A DNA stretch of 5,018 nucleotides, from positions 1 to 5,018 of the forward strand of contig CAJMQZ010000131.1 of the NCBI GenBank assembly GCA_905215595.1, read 5' to 3'. Each line of letters starts with the position of its first letter. The first letter of the stretch is position 1. The position numbers and the translations under genes were made by a program. This document shows positions 1 to 5,018 of the stretch, one piece after another. A model generated the notes under the pieces. It was not told the origin of the DNA and searched no databases. It saw only the letters and a list, made by a program, of their open reading frames with translations. The stretch is from an uncultured bacterium (lineage in GTDB: Bacteria; Bacillota; Clostridia; Oscillospirales; Ruminococcaceae).

Positions 1-513
1 CCCAAGGAGCACCCGGAAAGCTACTGGAGCTTTATGCACCGCAACCTGTTCGACCATGTGAACATCGACCCCGCCCACATCAACCTGCCGGACGGCACCA
101 ACATGGACGCCGAAGCCGAGTGCAAGCGCTACGATGAGGTCATCCGCAGCGTGGGCGGCGTGGATCTGCAGCTGTTGGGCATCGGCCATGACGGTCACAT
201 CGGCTTCAACGAGCCCCACGATGCCTTTGATCTGGGCACCCACTGCGTGGACTTGGCCCAGGAGACCATCGAGGCCAACAAGCGCTTCTTTGACGGCAAC
301 GTGGATCTGGTGCCCAAGCAGGCTTACACCATGGGCATCCGCACCATCATGCAGGCACGCAAGGTGCTGATGGTGGTCAACGGCGCAGGCAAGGCCGAGA
401 TCGTCAAGAAGGCTTTCTTCGGTCCCGTCACCCCGGAGGTGCCCGCAAGCATCCTGCAGCTGCACCCGGACTTCATTCTGGTGGCTGACGAAGAGGCTCT
501 GAGCCTGATCTGA
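1..513 (+). CDS. nagB: Glucosamine-6-phosphate deaminase, C-terminal 170 residues (5' end outside window)
   Basis: This enzyme converts glucosamine 6-phosphate to fructose 6-phosphate and ammonia in the cytoplasm, the last step of amino-sugar catabolism. The reading frame is open from base 1 and begins PKEHPESYWSFMHRN, which aligns with E. coli NagB from about Pro78, so roughly 77 N-terminal residues, including the catalytic Asp72 region, lie upstream. The active-site block LGIGHDGHIGFNEP is intact: Asp at 190-192, His at 196-198 and Glu at 211-213 match E. coli Asp141, His143 and Glu148. The C-terminus ends soon after LQLHPDFILVADEEA, giving a projected total near 247 residues, like the short Gram-positive enzymes rather than the 266-residue E. 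coli form. Residues corresponding to the E. coli GlcNAc6P allosteric site (Ser151, Arg158, Lys160) are Asp, His and Val here, so allosteric activation of that kind is unlikely. A terminator follows 20 bases after the stop codon. The family call is secure; the upstream neighbours are unseen. Confidence 0.96.
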   Translation, partial: PKEHPESYWSFMHRNLFDHVNIDPAHINLPDGTNMDAEAECKRYDEVIRSVGGVDLQLLGIGHDGHIGFNEPHDAFDLGTHCVDLAQETIEANKRFFDGNVDLVPKQAYTMGIRTIMQARKVLMVVNGAGKAEIVKKAFFGPVTPEVPASILQLHPDFILVADEEALSLI

Positions 514-532
514 TTTTCCCTATTTAAATTTC

Positions 533-574
533 GGGGCACCGGAACACCTGCGGGCGTTCCGGTGTTCCTTTTTT
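533..574 (+). terminator. Intrinsic terminator of nagB
   Basis: The arms GGGGCACCGGAAC (533-545) and GTTCCGGTGTTCC (556-568) pair over 13 positions, including two G-T wobbles. The stem continues past one A/C mismatch as CC-TGCG-GG and is followed by six T (569-574). An alternative pairing of GGAACACC with GGTGTTCC is also possible. It is preceded by TTTAAATTTCGGGG, which is repeated exactly before the terminator of the next gene. Confidence 0.9.
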
Positions 575-584
575 GAAGGGGAAG

Positions 585-748
585 AACCCTCTCAGTCACG
601 CCTGACGGCGTGCCAGATTCCCCCTTTTGTCACCTGCGGTGACATCTTCCCCCGGAGCGGGGGAAGTCGTTCCTCTCAGGGGGAGCTTTTACGCATCTGT
701 CGGTCAGCACTAATAAAATTCCCTTTGGGGGAGCAGACTGAGAGGGTT
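585..748. repeat. MITE-like non-coding repeat with 13-bp terminal inverted repeats
   Basis: AACCCTCTCAGTC (585-597) and GACTGAGAGGGTT (736-748) are perfect inverted repeats bounding about 164 bases without a credible gene. Inside are three hairpins: CACGCC/GGCGTG (597-612), TGTCACC/GGTGACA with a TGC loop (628-644), and CTTCCCCC/GGGGGAAG (646-666). The right end, GGGGGAGCAGACTGAGAGGG, resembles the repeat at 4970-5009. The left end, read on the minus strand, has the same outline (GGGGGA, short hairpin, GACTGAGAGGG). There is no transposase and no target-site duplication I can defend, so it may be a non-autonomous element or two dispersed repeat units facing each other. Ends are approximate beyond the TIRs. 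Confidence 0.65.
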
Positions 749-770
749 GAACCCATTTTGCTGTCCTCTC

Positions 771-799
771 TTTACATTCCGCCGAAAAAGCGGTATTCT
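771..799 (+). promoter_or_regulatory. Candidate sigma-A-type promoter for the LysR-phosphatase gene
   Basis: TTTACA (771-776, five of six to TTGACA) is separated by exactly 17 bases from TATTCT (794-799, four of six to TATAAT). Initiation near 806 would leave a leader of about 26 bases before the ATG. It lies just downstream of the repeat at 585-748, so the gene seems to be transcribed independently of nagB. This is a sequence match only. Confidence 0.5.
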
Positions 800-820
800 T
801 TTTCCAGAACAAACTTTCCC

Positions 821-828
821 GGGAGGAG
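821..828 (+). promoter_or_regulatory. Ribosome binding site deciding the ATG at 832
   Basis: GGGAGGAG ends three bases before the ATG; the GGGAGG part ends five bases before it. This strong Shine-Dalgarno sequence, plus the normal LysR N-terminus that follows, fixes the start. Confidence 0.8.
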
Positions 829-831
829 ACC

Positions 832-2589
832 ATGGATATCCGCCAGCTGCACTACTTTTTGACCCTGTGCGAAGAAATGAATTATACCCGCGCCGCACAG
901 CGGCTGTTCCTGTCGCGGCAGGCGCTGCGTCAAAGCATCTCTGCGCTGGAAGCCGAAATGTGCGGGCCGCTGTTCATCAGCGCCCACCACAAACTGGCGC
1001 TCACCGACCGGGGCATGAGCTTACAGCGCCATGCCGCCCCGGTGGTGGAGCAGTTCCAGCAGATGCAGGCCGCGCTGCGGGCAGAGATCCAGTCTGCCCA
1101 GCCGGTGCGCATCGGCATCAGCGTGGCGCTGGTACCGGACTATCTGCCCGGGCTGGAAACGCAGCTGGACAAGTTCCGGCAGCAGTACCCTCATGTGGAG
1201 ATGCGGTTTCGCCTGCTGGATAACGATGCCGTGGCCGATGGGGTGGAGCAGGGCGAGCTGGACGCGGGTCTGGTCATCGACCTTGGCTGCGCCGCGCCGG
1301 TGCTGGCGCGCACCACCCTGCGGGCAGACCCCGCCTGCCTGCTGGTGCCCCGGGGACACCCCTTCTGGGAAAAGGAGCGCATCCCGCTGGCAGAGCTGCG
1401 CGGGCAGCGGGTGCTGCTGCCCAGCCTGCGGCAGGATCTGTTCAGCCCGCTGTGGGCGGCCTGTGCCCGGGCAGGTTTTGCCCCCAACGCCGAGATCGGC
1501 CCCAGCTTTTATCAGGCCTACTATCTGGTGCAGGAGCAGCTGTGCACCTGCCTGACCCGCTACGAGCCGGGCGCCCGCCGGGAGCTGGACCGGGTGCGGG
1601 ACGTGCTGCTGGAAGATATGCCCCCGCTGTGCGTCTCACTGGTGCAGCGGCGGGACACCAGCTCTGCCTACATCGACCTGCTGCGCAGCTACCTGTTAGA
1701 AGTTCTGGGCAGCACCGCCAGCCTGCCGCCCCGCCGGGGTCGGCCCGCAAAGCCCTTCTATACCGCACCGGTGCTTTCCAGCGCCGCTGCCAAAACTGCC
1801 CCGGAGCATCCCGCCCCGGGCACCCAGCTGCCCTTTGCGGGCGGCAACAACTTCCGGGAGCTGGGCGGTTACCGCGCCGATGAGGGCAAGACCGTAAAGT
1901 GGGGGCAGATCTACCGGGGTTTCCCCACCGGGCGGCTGACCACCGAAGCCGACCGCGCCCGGCTGGACGGGCTGGGGCTGCGGCTCATCCTTGACCTGCG
2001 CAGCGGCGCAGAAGCCGCCAAGCTGCCGGACTATGTGCCGGACGGCGCACGGCTGGTGCAGATCTGCGGCCTGCGGGATGCCACCGGGCAGGAGATCGAT
2101 TTTTCTCCCAACGACATCCAGCGGCTGGTGCAGAGCGCCCCTGCCGGGACGAACCTCACCCAGCTGATGTACCGGCAGATGCTCACCGGCAACAAGGCCT
2201 TCAAGGAGCTGTTCCGTGCGCTGGAAGCCGGCGAGACGCCCATCCTGTTCCACTGCACGGCGGGCAAGGACCGCACCGGCGCAGCCGCCATGCTGATCCT
2301 GCTGGCGCTGGGTGCCTCGGACGAGACCATCTGCGCGGATTATGCCCGCACCAACCTCTGCTGCGCCGCCGAGATCGAAAAGGCCATGGCTGACCATGCG
2401 GCGGAGATCGCCGCCGACCCGGCGCAAAAGCTGCGCTGGCAGACTTCCGCCGGGGTAGACCCGGAGACTGCGCCCTTTGTGCTGCGCACCATCCGGCAGG
2501 ACTACGGCAGCGCCGAGAGCTATCTGGAAGCCGAATACGGCCTGACCCCCGCCCGCCTGATGCGGCTGCGGCGGATGTATCTGGAATAA
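832..2589 (+). CDS. LysR-type transcriptional regulator fused to a tyrosine-phosphatase-like domain
   Basis: One 585-residue frame holds two complete modules. Residues 1 to about 62 are a LysR winged helix-turn-helix (MDIRQLHYFLTLCEEMNYTR; recognition region S28-RQALRQSISALE-40; then GPLF and LTDRG). Residues 91 to about 290 are the LysR effector-binding domain, beginning PVRIGIS and ending near LLRSYLLEVLG, so the first 290 residues equal a normal whole regulator. Residues 293-333 are an Ala/Pro-rich linker containing PRRGRPAKP, which is AT-hook-like. From about 334 to the end is a phosphatase of the PtpB/LipA-like family (Pfam Y_phosphatase3 type): NNFRELGGY at 339-347, LDLRSG at 387-392, and P-loop HCTAGKDRTG with nucleophile Cys475 and Arg481, followed by a full C-terminal helical part. 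The P-loop Lys and Asp recall phosphatases acting on phosphotyrosine and phosphoinositides. No in-frame start with a Shine-Dalgarno precedes the phosphatase part and codon use stays uniform through the junction, so a true fusion is favoured over two genes or an error. There is no signal peptide or membrane segment, so the protein should be cytoplasmic. Targets and substrate are unknown. Domain calls are secure; joint function is inference. Confidence 0.93.
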   Translation: MDIRQLHYFLTLCEEMNYTRAAQRLFLSRQALRQSISALEAEMCGPLFISAHHKLALTDRGMSLQRHAAPVVEQFQQMQAALRAEIQSAQPVRIGISVALVPDYLPGLETQLDKFRQQYPHVEMRFRLLDNDAVADGVEQGELDAGLVIDLGCAAPVLARTTLRADPACLLVPRGHPFWEKERIPLAELRGQRVLLPSLRQDLFSPLWAACARAGFAPNAEIGPSFYQAYYLVQEQLCTCLTRYEPGARRELDRVRDVLLEDMPPLCVSLVQRRDTSSAYIDLLRSYLLEVLGSTASLPPRRGRPAKPFYTAPVLSSAAAKTAPEHPAPGTQLPFAGGNNFRELGGYRADEGKTVKWGQIYRGFPTGRLTTEADRARLDGLGLRLILDLRSGAEAAKLPDYVPDGARLVQICGLRDATGQEIDFSPNDIQRLVQSAPAGTNLTQLMYRQMLTGNKAFKELFRALEAGETPILFHCTAGKDRTGAAAMLILLALGASDETICADYARTNLCCAAEIEKAMADHAAEIAADPAQKLRWQTSAGVDPETAPFVLRTIRQDYGSAESYLEAEYGLTPARLMRLRRMYLE

Positions 2590-2605
2590 GATGATTTTAA
2601 ATTTC

Positions 2606-2646
2606 GGGGTTCAGAAACGCCTGCGGGCGTTTCTGAACCCCATTTT
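2606..2646 (+). terminator. Intrinsic terminator of the LysR-phosphatase gene
   Basis: GGGGTTCAGAAACGC (2606-2620) pairs perfectly with GCGTTTCTGAACCCC (2627-2641). One more C-G pair closes a TGCG loop (2622-2625). The T run after it is short (A then TTTT, 2643-2646), so termination may be less efficient than after nagB. It starts 17 bases after the stop. The 14 bases up to and including GGGG (2596-2609) and the loop region CCTGCGGGCGTT match the nagB terminator. Confidence 0.85.
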
Positions 2647-2662
2647 CATGGAAAGGGGTCGC

Positions 2663-2703
2663 AACCGGGAACGGCAGCTGCCGCACCGGTTTCCTGCGGA
2701 AAC
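2663..2703. other. Pair of overlapping small hairpins in the gap before the pullulanase gene
   Basis: AACCGG (2663-2668) and CCGGTT (2686-2691) enclose the perfect 12-base palindrome CGGCAGCTGCCG (2672-2683). Overlapping this, GTTTCC (2689-2694) pairs with GGAAAC (2698-2703) around a TGC loop. The two folds share bases 2689-2691 and would compete for them. No T run follows, so they are not obvious terminators, and they lie upstream of the candidate promoter. No role can be assigned. Confidence 0.4.
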
Positions 2704-2731
2704 AGCCGCGCGGCGGGGGAAGCCTTCATGC

Positions 2732-2765
2732 GGAAAATTGATTTCCATGGTAAACATCGATTTCC
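2732..2765. promoter_or_regulatory. Candidate operator: two adjacent imperfect palindromes upstream of the pullulanase promoter
   Basis: GGAAAATTGATTTCC (2732-2746) has GGAAA/TTTCC arms. GGTAAACATCGATTTCC (2749-2765) is symmetric at GG-AA-C---G-TT-CC. Their centres are about 18 bases apart and the second ends two bases before the -35 box. The right halves form a direct repeat, ATTGATTTCC and ATCGATTTCC, 19 bases apart. The placement suits a dimeric sugar regulator, perhaps of the LacI/MalR type, but no known consensus is matched closely. Confidence 0.3.
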
Positions 2766-2767
2766 TC

Positions 2768-2796
2768 TTGAAAAAAAGCCTGTTGTCCGATACACT
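2768..2796 (+). promoter_or_regulatory. Candidate sigma-A-type promoter for the pullulanase gene
   Basis: TTGAAA (2768-2773) and TACACT (2791-2796) are separated by exactly 17 bases. A second possible -10, TATAAC (2800-2805), is closer to consensus but lacks a good -35 at the right distance. Initiation near 2803 would give a leader of about 30 bases. Confidence 0.5.
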
Positions 2797-2817
2797 GAAT
2801 ATAACGAATCTTTTAAG

Positions 2818-2822
2818 AAGGA
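2818..2822 (+). promoter_or_regulatory. Ribosome binding site AAGGA; argues for the ATG at 2835
   Basis: AAGGA directly abuts the first in-frame ATG (2823) with no spacer, which would not allow normal initiation there. The next in-frame ATG (2835) lies 12 bases downstream, somewhat long but usable. Initiation at 2823 would add only MKLT. Confidence 0.55.
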
Positions 2823-2834
2823 ATGAAGCTGACC

Positions 2835-4790
2835 ATGGCTGCAAAAACGCCTGCCCAGTGGAAAACACTGTTTGAAAACAAACCCTTCCACCGCGAAAAC
2901 TATTATACCGGCCCCCTTGGGCCGGACTACACCCCCGGCGGCACCTTTCTGCGGCTGTGGGCCCCCACCGCCGAGGCGGTCACTGTGACCTTATACCACA
3001 AGGGAGACGGCGGCGCCGTGCTGGGCACAGAGCCCCTTGTGCGCGGCACGCAGGGGGTGTGGAGCGTCTGGCTGCCCGGGGAGCAGCACGGCCGCTACTA
3101 CACCTTTGCCGTCACCGTGGACGGCGTCACCCGCGAGACCGGCGACCCCTACGCCCGGGCGGCGGGAGTGAACGGCGTCCGCAGCATGATCGTAGACCTT
3201 GCCCGCACCGCACCCTCCGGGTGGGAGCGGGATGTGCGCCCCAATATCCCCCCGGCACAGCGCGCCGTGTGGGAGGTGAGCGTGCGGGACTTCTCGCAGG
3301 ATGTCGCCAGCGGGGTGCGCCCGGCGTGGCGGGGTAAATATATGGCCTTTACCCAGCAGGGCACCACCCTGCACGGCGACGGCATCCACCCCACCTGCCT
3401 GAACTACCTCAAGCGGTTGGGGGTAAAATACGTCCAGCTGATGCCCATTTTTGACTTTGGCAGCGTGGACGAGGCAAAGCCTCTGCTGCGGCAGTATAAC
3501 TGGGGCTACGACCCCACCAACTTCAATGTGCCGGAGGGCAGCTACTCCACCGATCCCACCCGGGGCGAGGTGCGCATCCGGGAGTGCCGGGAGATGATCT
3601 CCGCCCTCCATGCAGCGGGCATCGGGGTGGTGATGGACGTGGTGTACAACCACACCTACCGCACCGAGAATCCCCTGAACAATACCGTGCCTTACTACTT
3701 TTTCCGGCAGAACCCGGACGGCAGCTTTTCCAACGGCAGCGGCTGCGGCAACGAGTTTGCCAGCGAGCGCCCCATGGCGCAGCGGTATCTCATCGACTCC
3801 ATCCTCTATTGGGCAAAGGAGTACCACATCGACGGCTTCCGGTTCGACCTGATGGGCCTGTACGATGCCGAGAGCATCAACGCGGTGCGCACTGCGCTGG
3901 ACAGCCTGCCCGGCGGGCGGGACATCCTGCTGTACGGCGAGCCGTGGCAGGGCGGTGCCAGCCAGCTGCACCGGTACGAGGCCAACAAAGCCAACCTTGC
4001 CATGCTCAACAAGCGGGTGGGCATTTTCTGCGATGACACCCGGGACGCCATCAAGGGCGGCTGCTTCGATGCCCGGGAGCCGGGCTATGTGGAGGGCAAG
4101 CCCGGCAGCTTCTGGGATATCGGCGCAGCGGTGGCGGCATGGTGCCGCAGTGACCGTCTGCCGCCCCACGCGCCCAGCCAGATCGTGAGCTACGTTTCCG
4201 CCCACGACAACTTTACCCTGTGGGACAAGCTGCTCTGCGTCCGCTACGAAAAGCCGGAGTTCACCGCCCGGGACACCGTGGCACTGGCGCAGAACCGGCT
4301 GGCGGCGGGCATCTATCTGACCAGCTTCGGCCTGCCCTTCATGCAGGCGGGCGAGGAGTTTGCCCGCACCAAAAAGGGTGTGAGCAACAGCTACCGCTCC
4401 TCCCCCGCCCTGAACCGGCTGGACTGGAACCGCGCCGAGCAGTACCACGCCCTCGTGGACTACTACCGGGGGCTTCTGGCGCTGCGGGCCGCCTTTCCCC
4501 GCTTGGGCAGCACCGACCGTCACGCCCCGGAGGCTTTGCAGTTTTTTGCGCTGGAGCAGCCGCTGGTGGGCTGGACATTGCCCGCCGTCTGGGGCGACGG
4601 CGCGGCATGGAGCGCTTTATGCGTCTTTTATAATCCCACCGACACCACCTGCACCGTTTCCCTGCCCGCCGGGCAGTGGAAGCTGCTGAGCGATGGCACC
4701 TCTTCCAGCCTGTGGCGGGGTCAAAGCCGCATTTTTACCGGCAATGCCCCCCTTGCGCCGTATAGCGCAACTGTTTTTGGTGCGGTGTAA
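2835..4790 (+). CDS. pulA: Type I pullulanase, cytoplasmic (GH13 debranching enzyme with CBM48-like N-terminus)
   Basis: The enzyme hydrolyses alpha-1,6 branch links in pullulan, glycogen or branched maltodextrins (EC 3.2.1.41). From the ATG at 2835 it has 651 residues. Residues about 25-110 form a CBM48-like beta domain (TFLRLWAPTAEAVTVTLY from residue 37). The GH13 barrel follows, with the type I pullulanase signature YNWGYDP at 221-227 and then PEGSYSTDP. All conserved regions are intact: DVVYNH at 268-273, GFRFDLMG with nucleophile Asp338 and Arg336, LYGEPW with acid/base Glu369, and YVSAHDN with transition-state stabiliser Asp458. A C-terminal beta domain ends the protein. There is no signal peptide, no CBM41 and no anchor, so it probably acts inside the cell on stored glycogen or imported oligosaccharides. 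It is a little shorter than B. subtilis AmyX (about 718). The gene has its own candidate promoter and terminator and no operon partner here. An isoamylase/GlgX role is less likely given the YNWGYDP signature. Confidence 0.95.
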   Translation: MAAKTPAQWKTLFENKPFHRENYYTGPLGPDYTPGGTFLRLWAPTAEAVTVTLYHKGDGGAVLGTEPLVRGTQGVWSVWLPGEQHGRYYTFAVTVDGVTRETGDPYARAAGVNGVRSMIVDLARTAPSGWERDVRPNIPPAQRAVWEVSVRDFSQDVASGVRPAWRGKYMAFTQQGTTLHGDGIHPTCLNYLKRLGVKYVQLMPIFDFGSVDEAKPLLRQYNWGYDPTNFNVPEGSYSTDPTRGEVRIRECREMISALHAAGIGVVMDVVYNHTYRTENPLNNTVPYYFFRQNPDGSFSNGSGCGNEFASERPMAQRYLIDSILYWAKEYHIDGFRFDLMGLYDAESINAVRTALDSLPGGRDILLYGEPWQGGASQLHRYEANKANLAMLNKRVGIFCDDTRDAIKGGCFDAREPGYVEGKPGSFWDIGAAVAAWCRSDRLPPHAPSQIVSYVSAHDNFTLWDKLLCVRYEKPEFTARDTVALAQNRLAAGIYLTSFGLPFMQAGEEFARTKKGVSNSYRSSPALNRLDWNRAEQYHALVDYYRGLLALRAAFPRLGSTDRHAPEALQFFALEQPLVGWTLPAVWGDGAAWSALCVFYNPTDTTCTVSLPAGQWKLLSDGTSSSLWRGQSRIFTGNAPLAPYSATVFGAV

Positions 4791-4800
4791 GACGATTTGA

Positions 4801-4826
4801 ATGCGCGCCGCGTTCGCTTTGCGCAT
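4801..4826. other. Short inverted repeat after the pullulanase stop
   Basis: ATGCGC (4801-4806) and GCGCAT (4821-4826) can pair around a 14-base loop. It begins 11 bases after the stop codon and has no following T run, so it is not a terminator by itself. It may be chance. Confidence 0.25.
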
Positions 4827-4853
4827 CATCAGCGGAAAAATTATTTGTAATTT

Positions 4854-4894
4854 GTAAATCGGGAAAATCTGCGGATTTTCCCGATTTACTTTTT
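4854..4894 (+). terminator. Intrinsic terminator of the pullulanase gene
   Basis: GTAAATCGGGAAAATC (4854-4869) pairs perfectly over 16 positions with GATTTTCCCGATTTAC (4874-4889) around a TGCG loop, followed by five T (4890-4894). It lies about 64 bases after the stop. The stem is AT-richer than those of the other two terminators. Confidence 0.9.
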
Positions 4895-4927
4895 CACGGA
4901 TGGGGTCGTGAAGGAAAACGGCATTTG

Positions 4928-4958
4928 CAGTGCCGCTTTCTGCGAAAGCGCGGCGCTG
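4928..4958. other. Hairpin with TGC loop in the 3' intergenic region
   Basis: CGCTTTC (4934-4940) pairs with GAAAGCG (4944-4950) around TGC. Past a two-base bulge the stem extends as CAGTGC/GCGCTG (4928-4933 with 4953-4958, one wobble). There is no T run after it. It sits between the pullulanase terminator and the repeat at 4970. Confidence 0.4.
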
Positions 4959-4969
4959 TGGGTGTGCCC

Positions 4970-5009
4970 GCTCCCCCTTGGGGGAGCTGTCGCGCAGCGA
5001 CTGAGGGGC
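4970..5009 (+). repeat. Dispersed palindromic repeat unit, second occurrence
   Basis: GCTCCCCC (4970-4977) and GGGGGAGC (4980-4987) form an 8-base inverted repeat. A second hairpin, GTCGC-GCA-GCGAC (4989-5001), follows, then CTGAGGGG. The outline GGGGGAGC, small hairpin, GACTGAG(A)GGG is shared with both ends of the element at 585-748. Short intergenic repeats of this type are, from memory, common in Faecalibacterium-like genomes. It could continue past the window edge. Confidence 0.6.
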
Positions 5010-5018
5010 TATAAATGG

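Noticed and set aside
585..748. CRISPR array or riboswitch in the gap before the LysR fusion
   Set aside because: There are no evenly spaced direct repeats, and the hairpins are bounded by inverted repeats and lie upstream of the promoter candidate, so a leader-RNA switch is not supported.
747..1223. Plus-strand frame overlapping the start of the LysR gene
   Set aside because: Different frame from the clear LysR N-terminus, low-complexity Ala/Gly/Pro/Arg product and no Shine-Dalgarno.
1708..1833. Possibility that the fusion is a frameshift or lost-stop artefact joining two genes
   Set aside because: The linker keeps the same GC-ending codon pattern, needs no frame change, and no start codon with a ribosome site precedes the phosphatase domain; a terminator is present only after the phosphatase part.
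1696..2427. Minus-strand open frame (243 codons) opposite the phosphatase half
   Set aside because: Same shadow effect; no recognisable domain, while the plus strand carries an intact P-loop.
2591..2875. Plus-strand 94-codon frame between the fusion gene and the pullulanase
   Set aside because: It begins at the stop of the preceding gene, reads straight through the terminator stem and promoter region, runs into the pullulanase start, has no ribosome site and resembles nothing known.
2991..4523. Long minus-strand open frame (510 codons) opposite the pullulanase
   Set aside because: It lies wholly antisense to a strongly recognised gene, recognises no family, and is expected from GC-rich codon use on the other strand.
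1..5018. tRNA, rRNA, integrase, attachment site or phage genes
   Set aside because: No such sequences were recognised on either strand; all coding space is filled by the three metabolic or regulatory genes.

Overview
The window is about 5 kb of GC-rich chromosome with strongly GC-ending codons. The protein families, the clostridial-style terminators and short dispersed repeats ending in GACTGAG(A)GGG suggest a low-oxygen gut Clostridia member, most like Faecalibacterium or a relative in the Oscillospiraceae/Ruminococcaceae. This placement comes from sequence style and memory, not from a search. All three genes are on the plus strand. Each downstream gene has its own plausible promoter, and each of the three is followed by its own intrinsic terminator, so they look like separate transcription units rather than an operon.

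Layout: 1-513 is the 3' part of nagB (glucosamine-6-phosphate deaminase), cut by the window edge, followed by a terminator at 533-574. The gap 514-831 holds a MITE-like repeat with 13-bp terminal inverted repeats (585-748), then a -35/-10 pair and a Shine-Dalgarno sequence. 832-2589 encodes one 585-residue protein: a full-length LysR-type regulator joined through an Ala/Pro-rich linker, which carries an AT-hook-like RGRP, to a complete protein-tyrosine-phosphatase-like domain with an intact HCTAGKDRTG P-loop. A terminator follows at 2606-2646. The gap 2590-2834 holds small hairpins, two imperfect palindromes and a promoter. 2835-4790 encodes a cytoplasmic type I pullulanase (GH13 with a CBM48-like N-terminus). 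The last 228 bases hold a terminator, another hairpin and a second copy of the dispersed repeat.

Functionally, nagB feeds amino-sugar phosphate into glycolysis and the pullulanase debranches internal glycogen or maltodextrin, so the setting is carbohydrate catabolism. The regulator-phosphatase fusion between them is the outstanding item. A DNA-binding LysR protein carrying its own phosphatase domain is not an architecture I know to be characterised. It could couple gene control to a phosphoprotein, phosphosugar or phospholipid signal, but its targets cannot be read from this window. A secondary theme is hairpin structure: the three terminators are all capped by a C-TGCG-G loop, and two share flanks and loop while their stem arms differ in a base-paired way.
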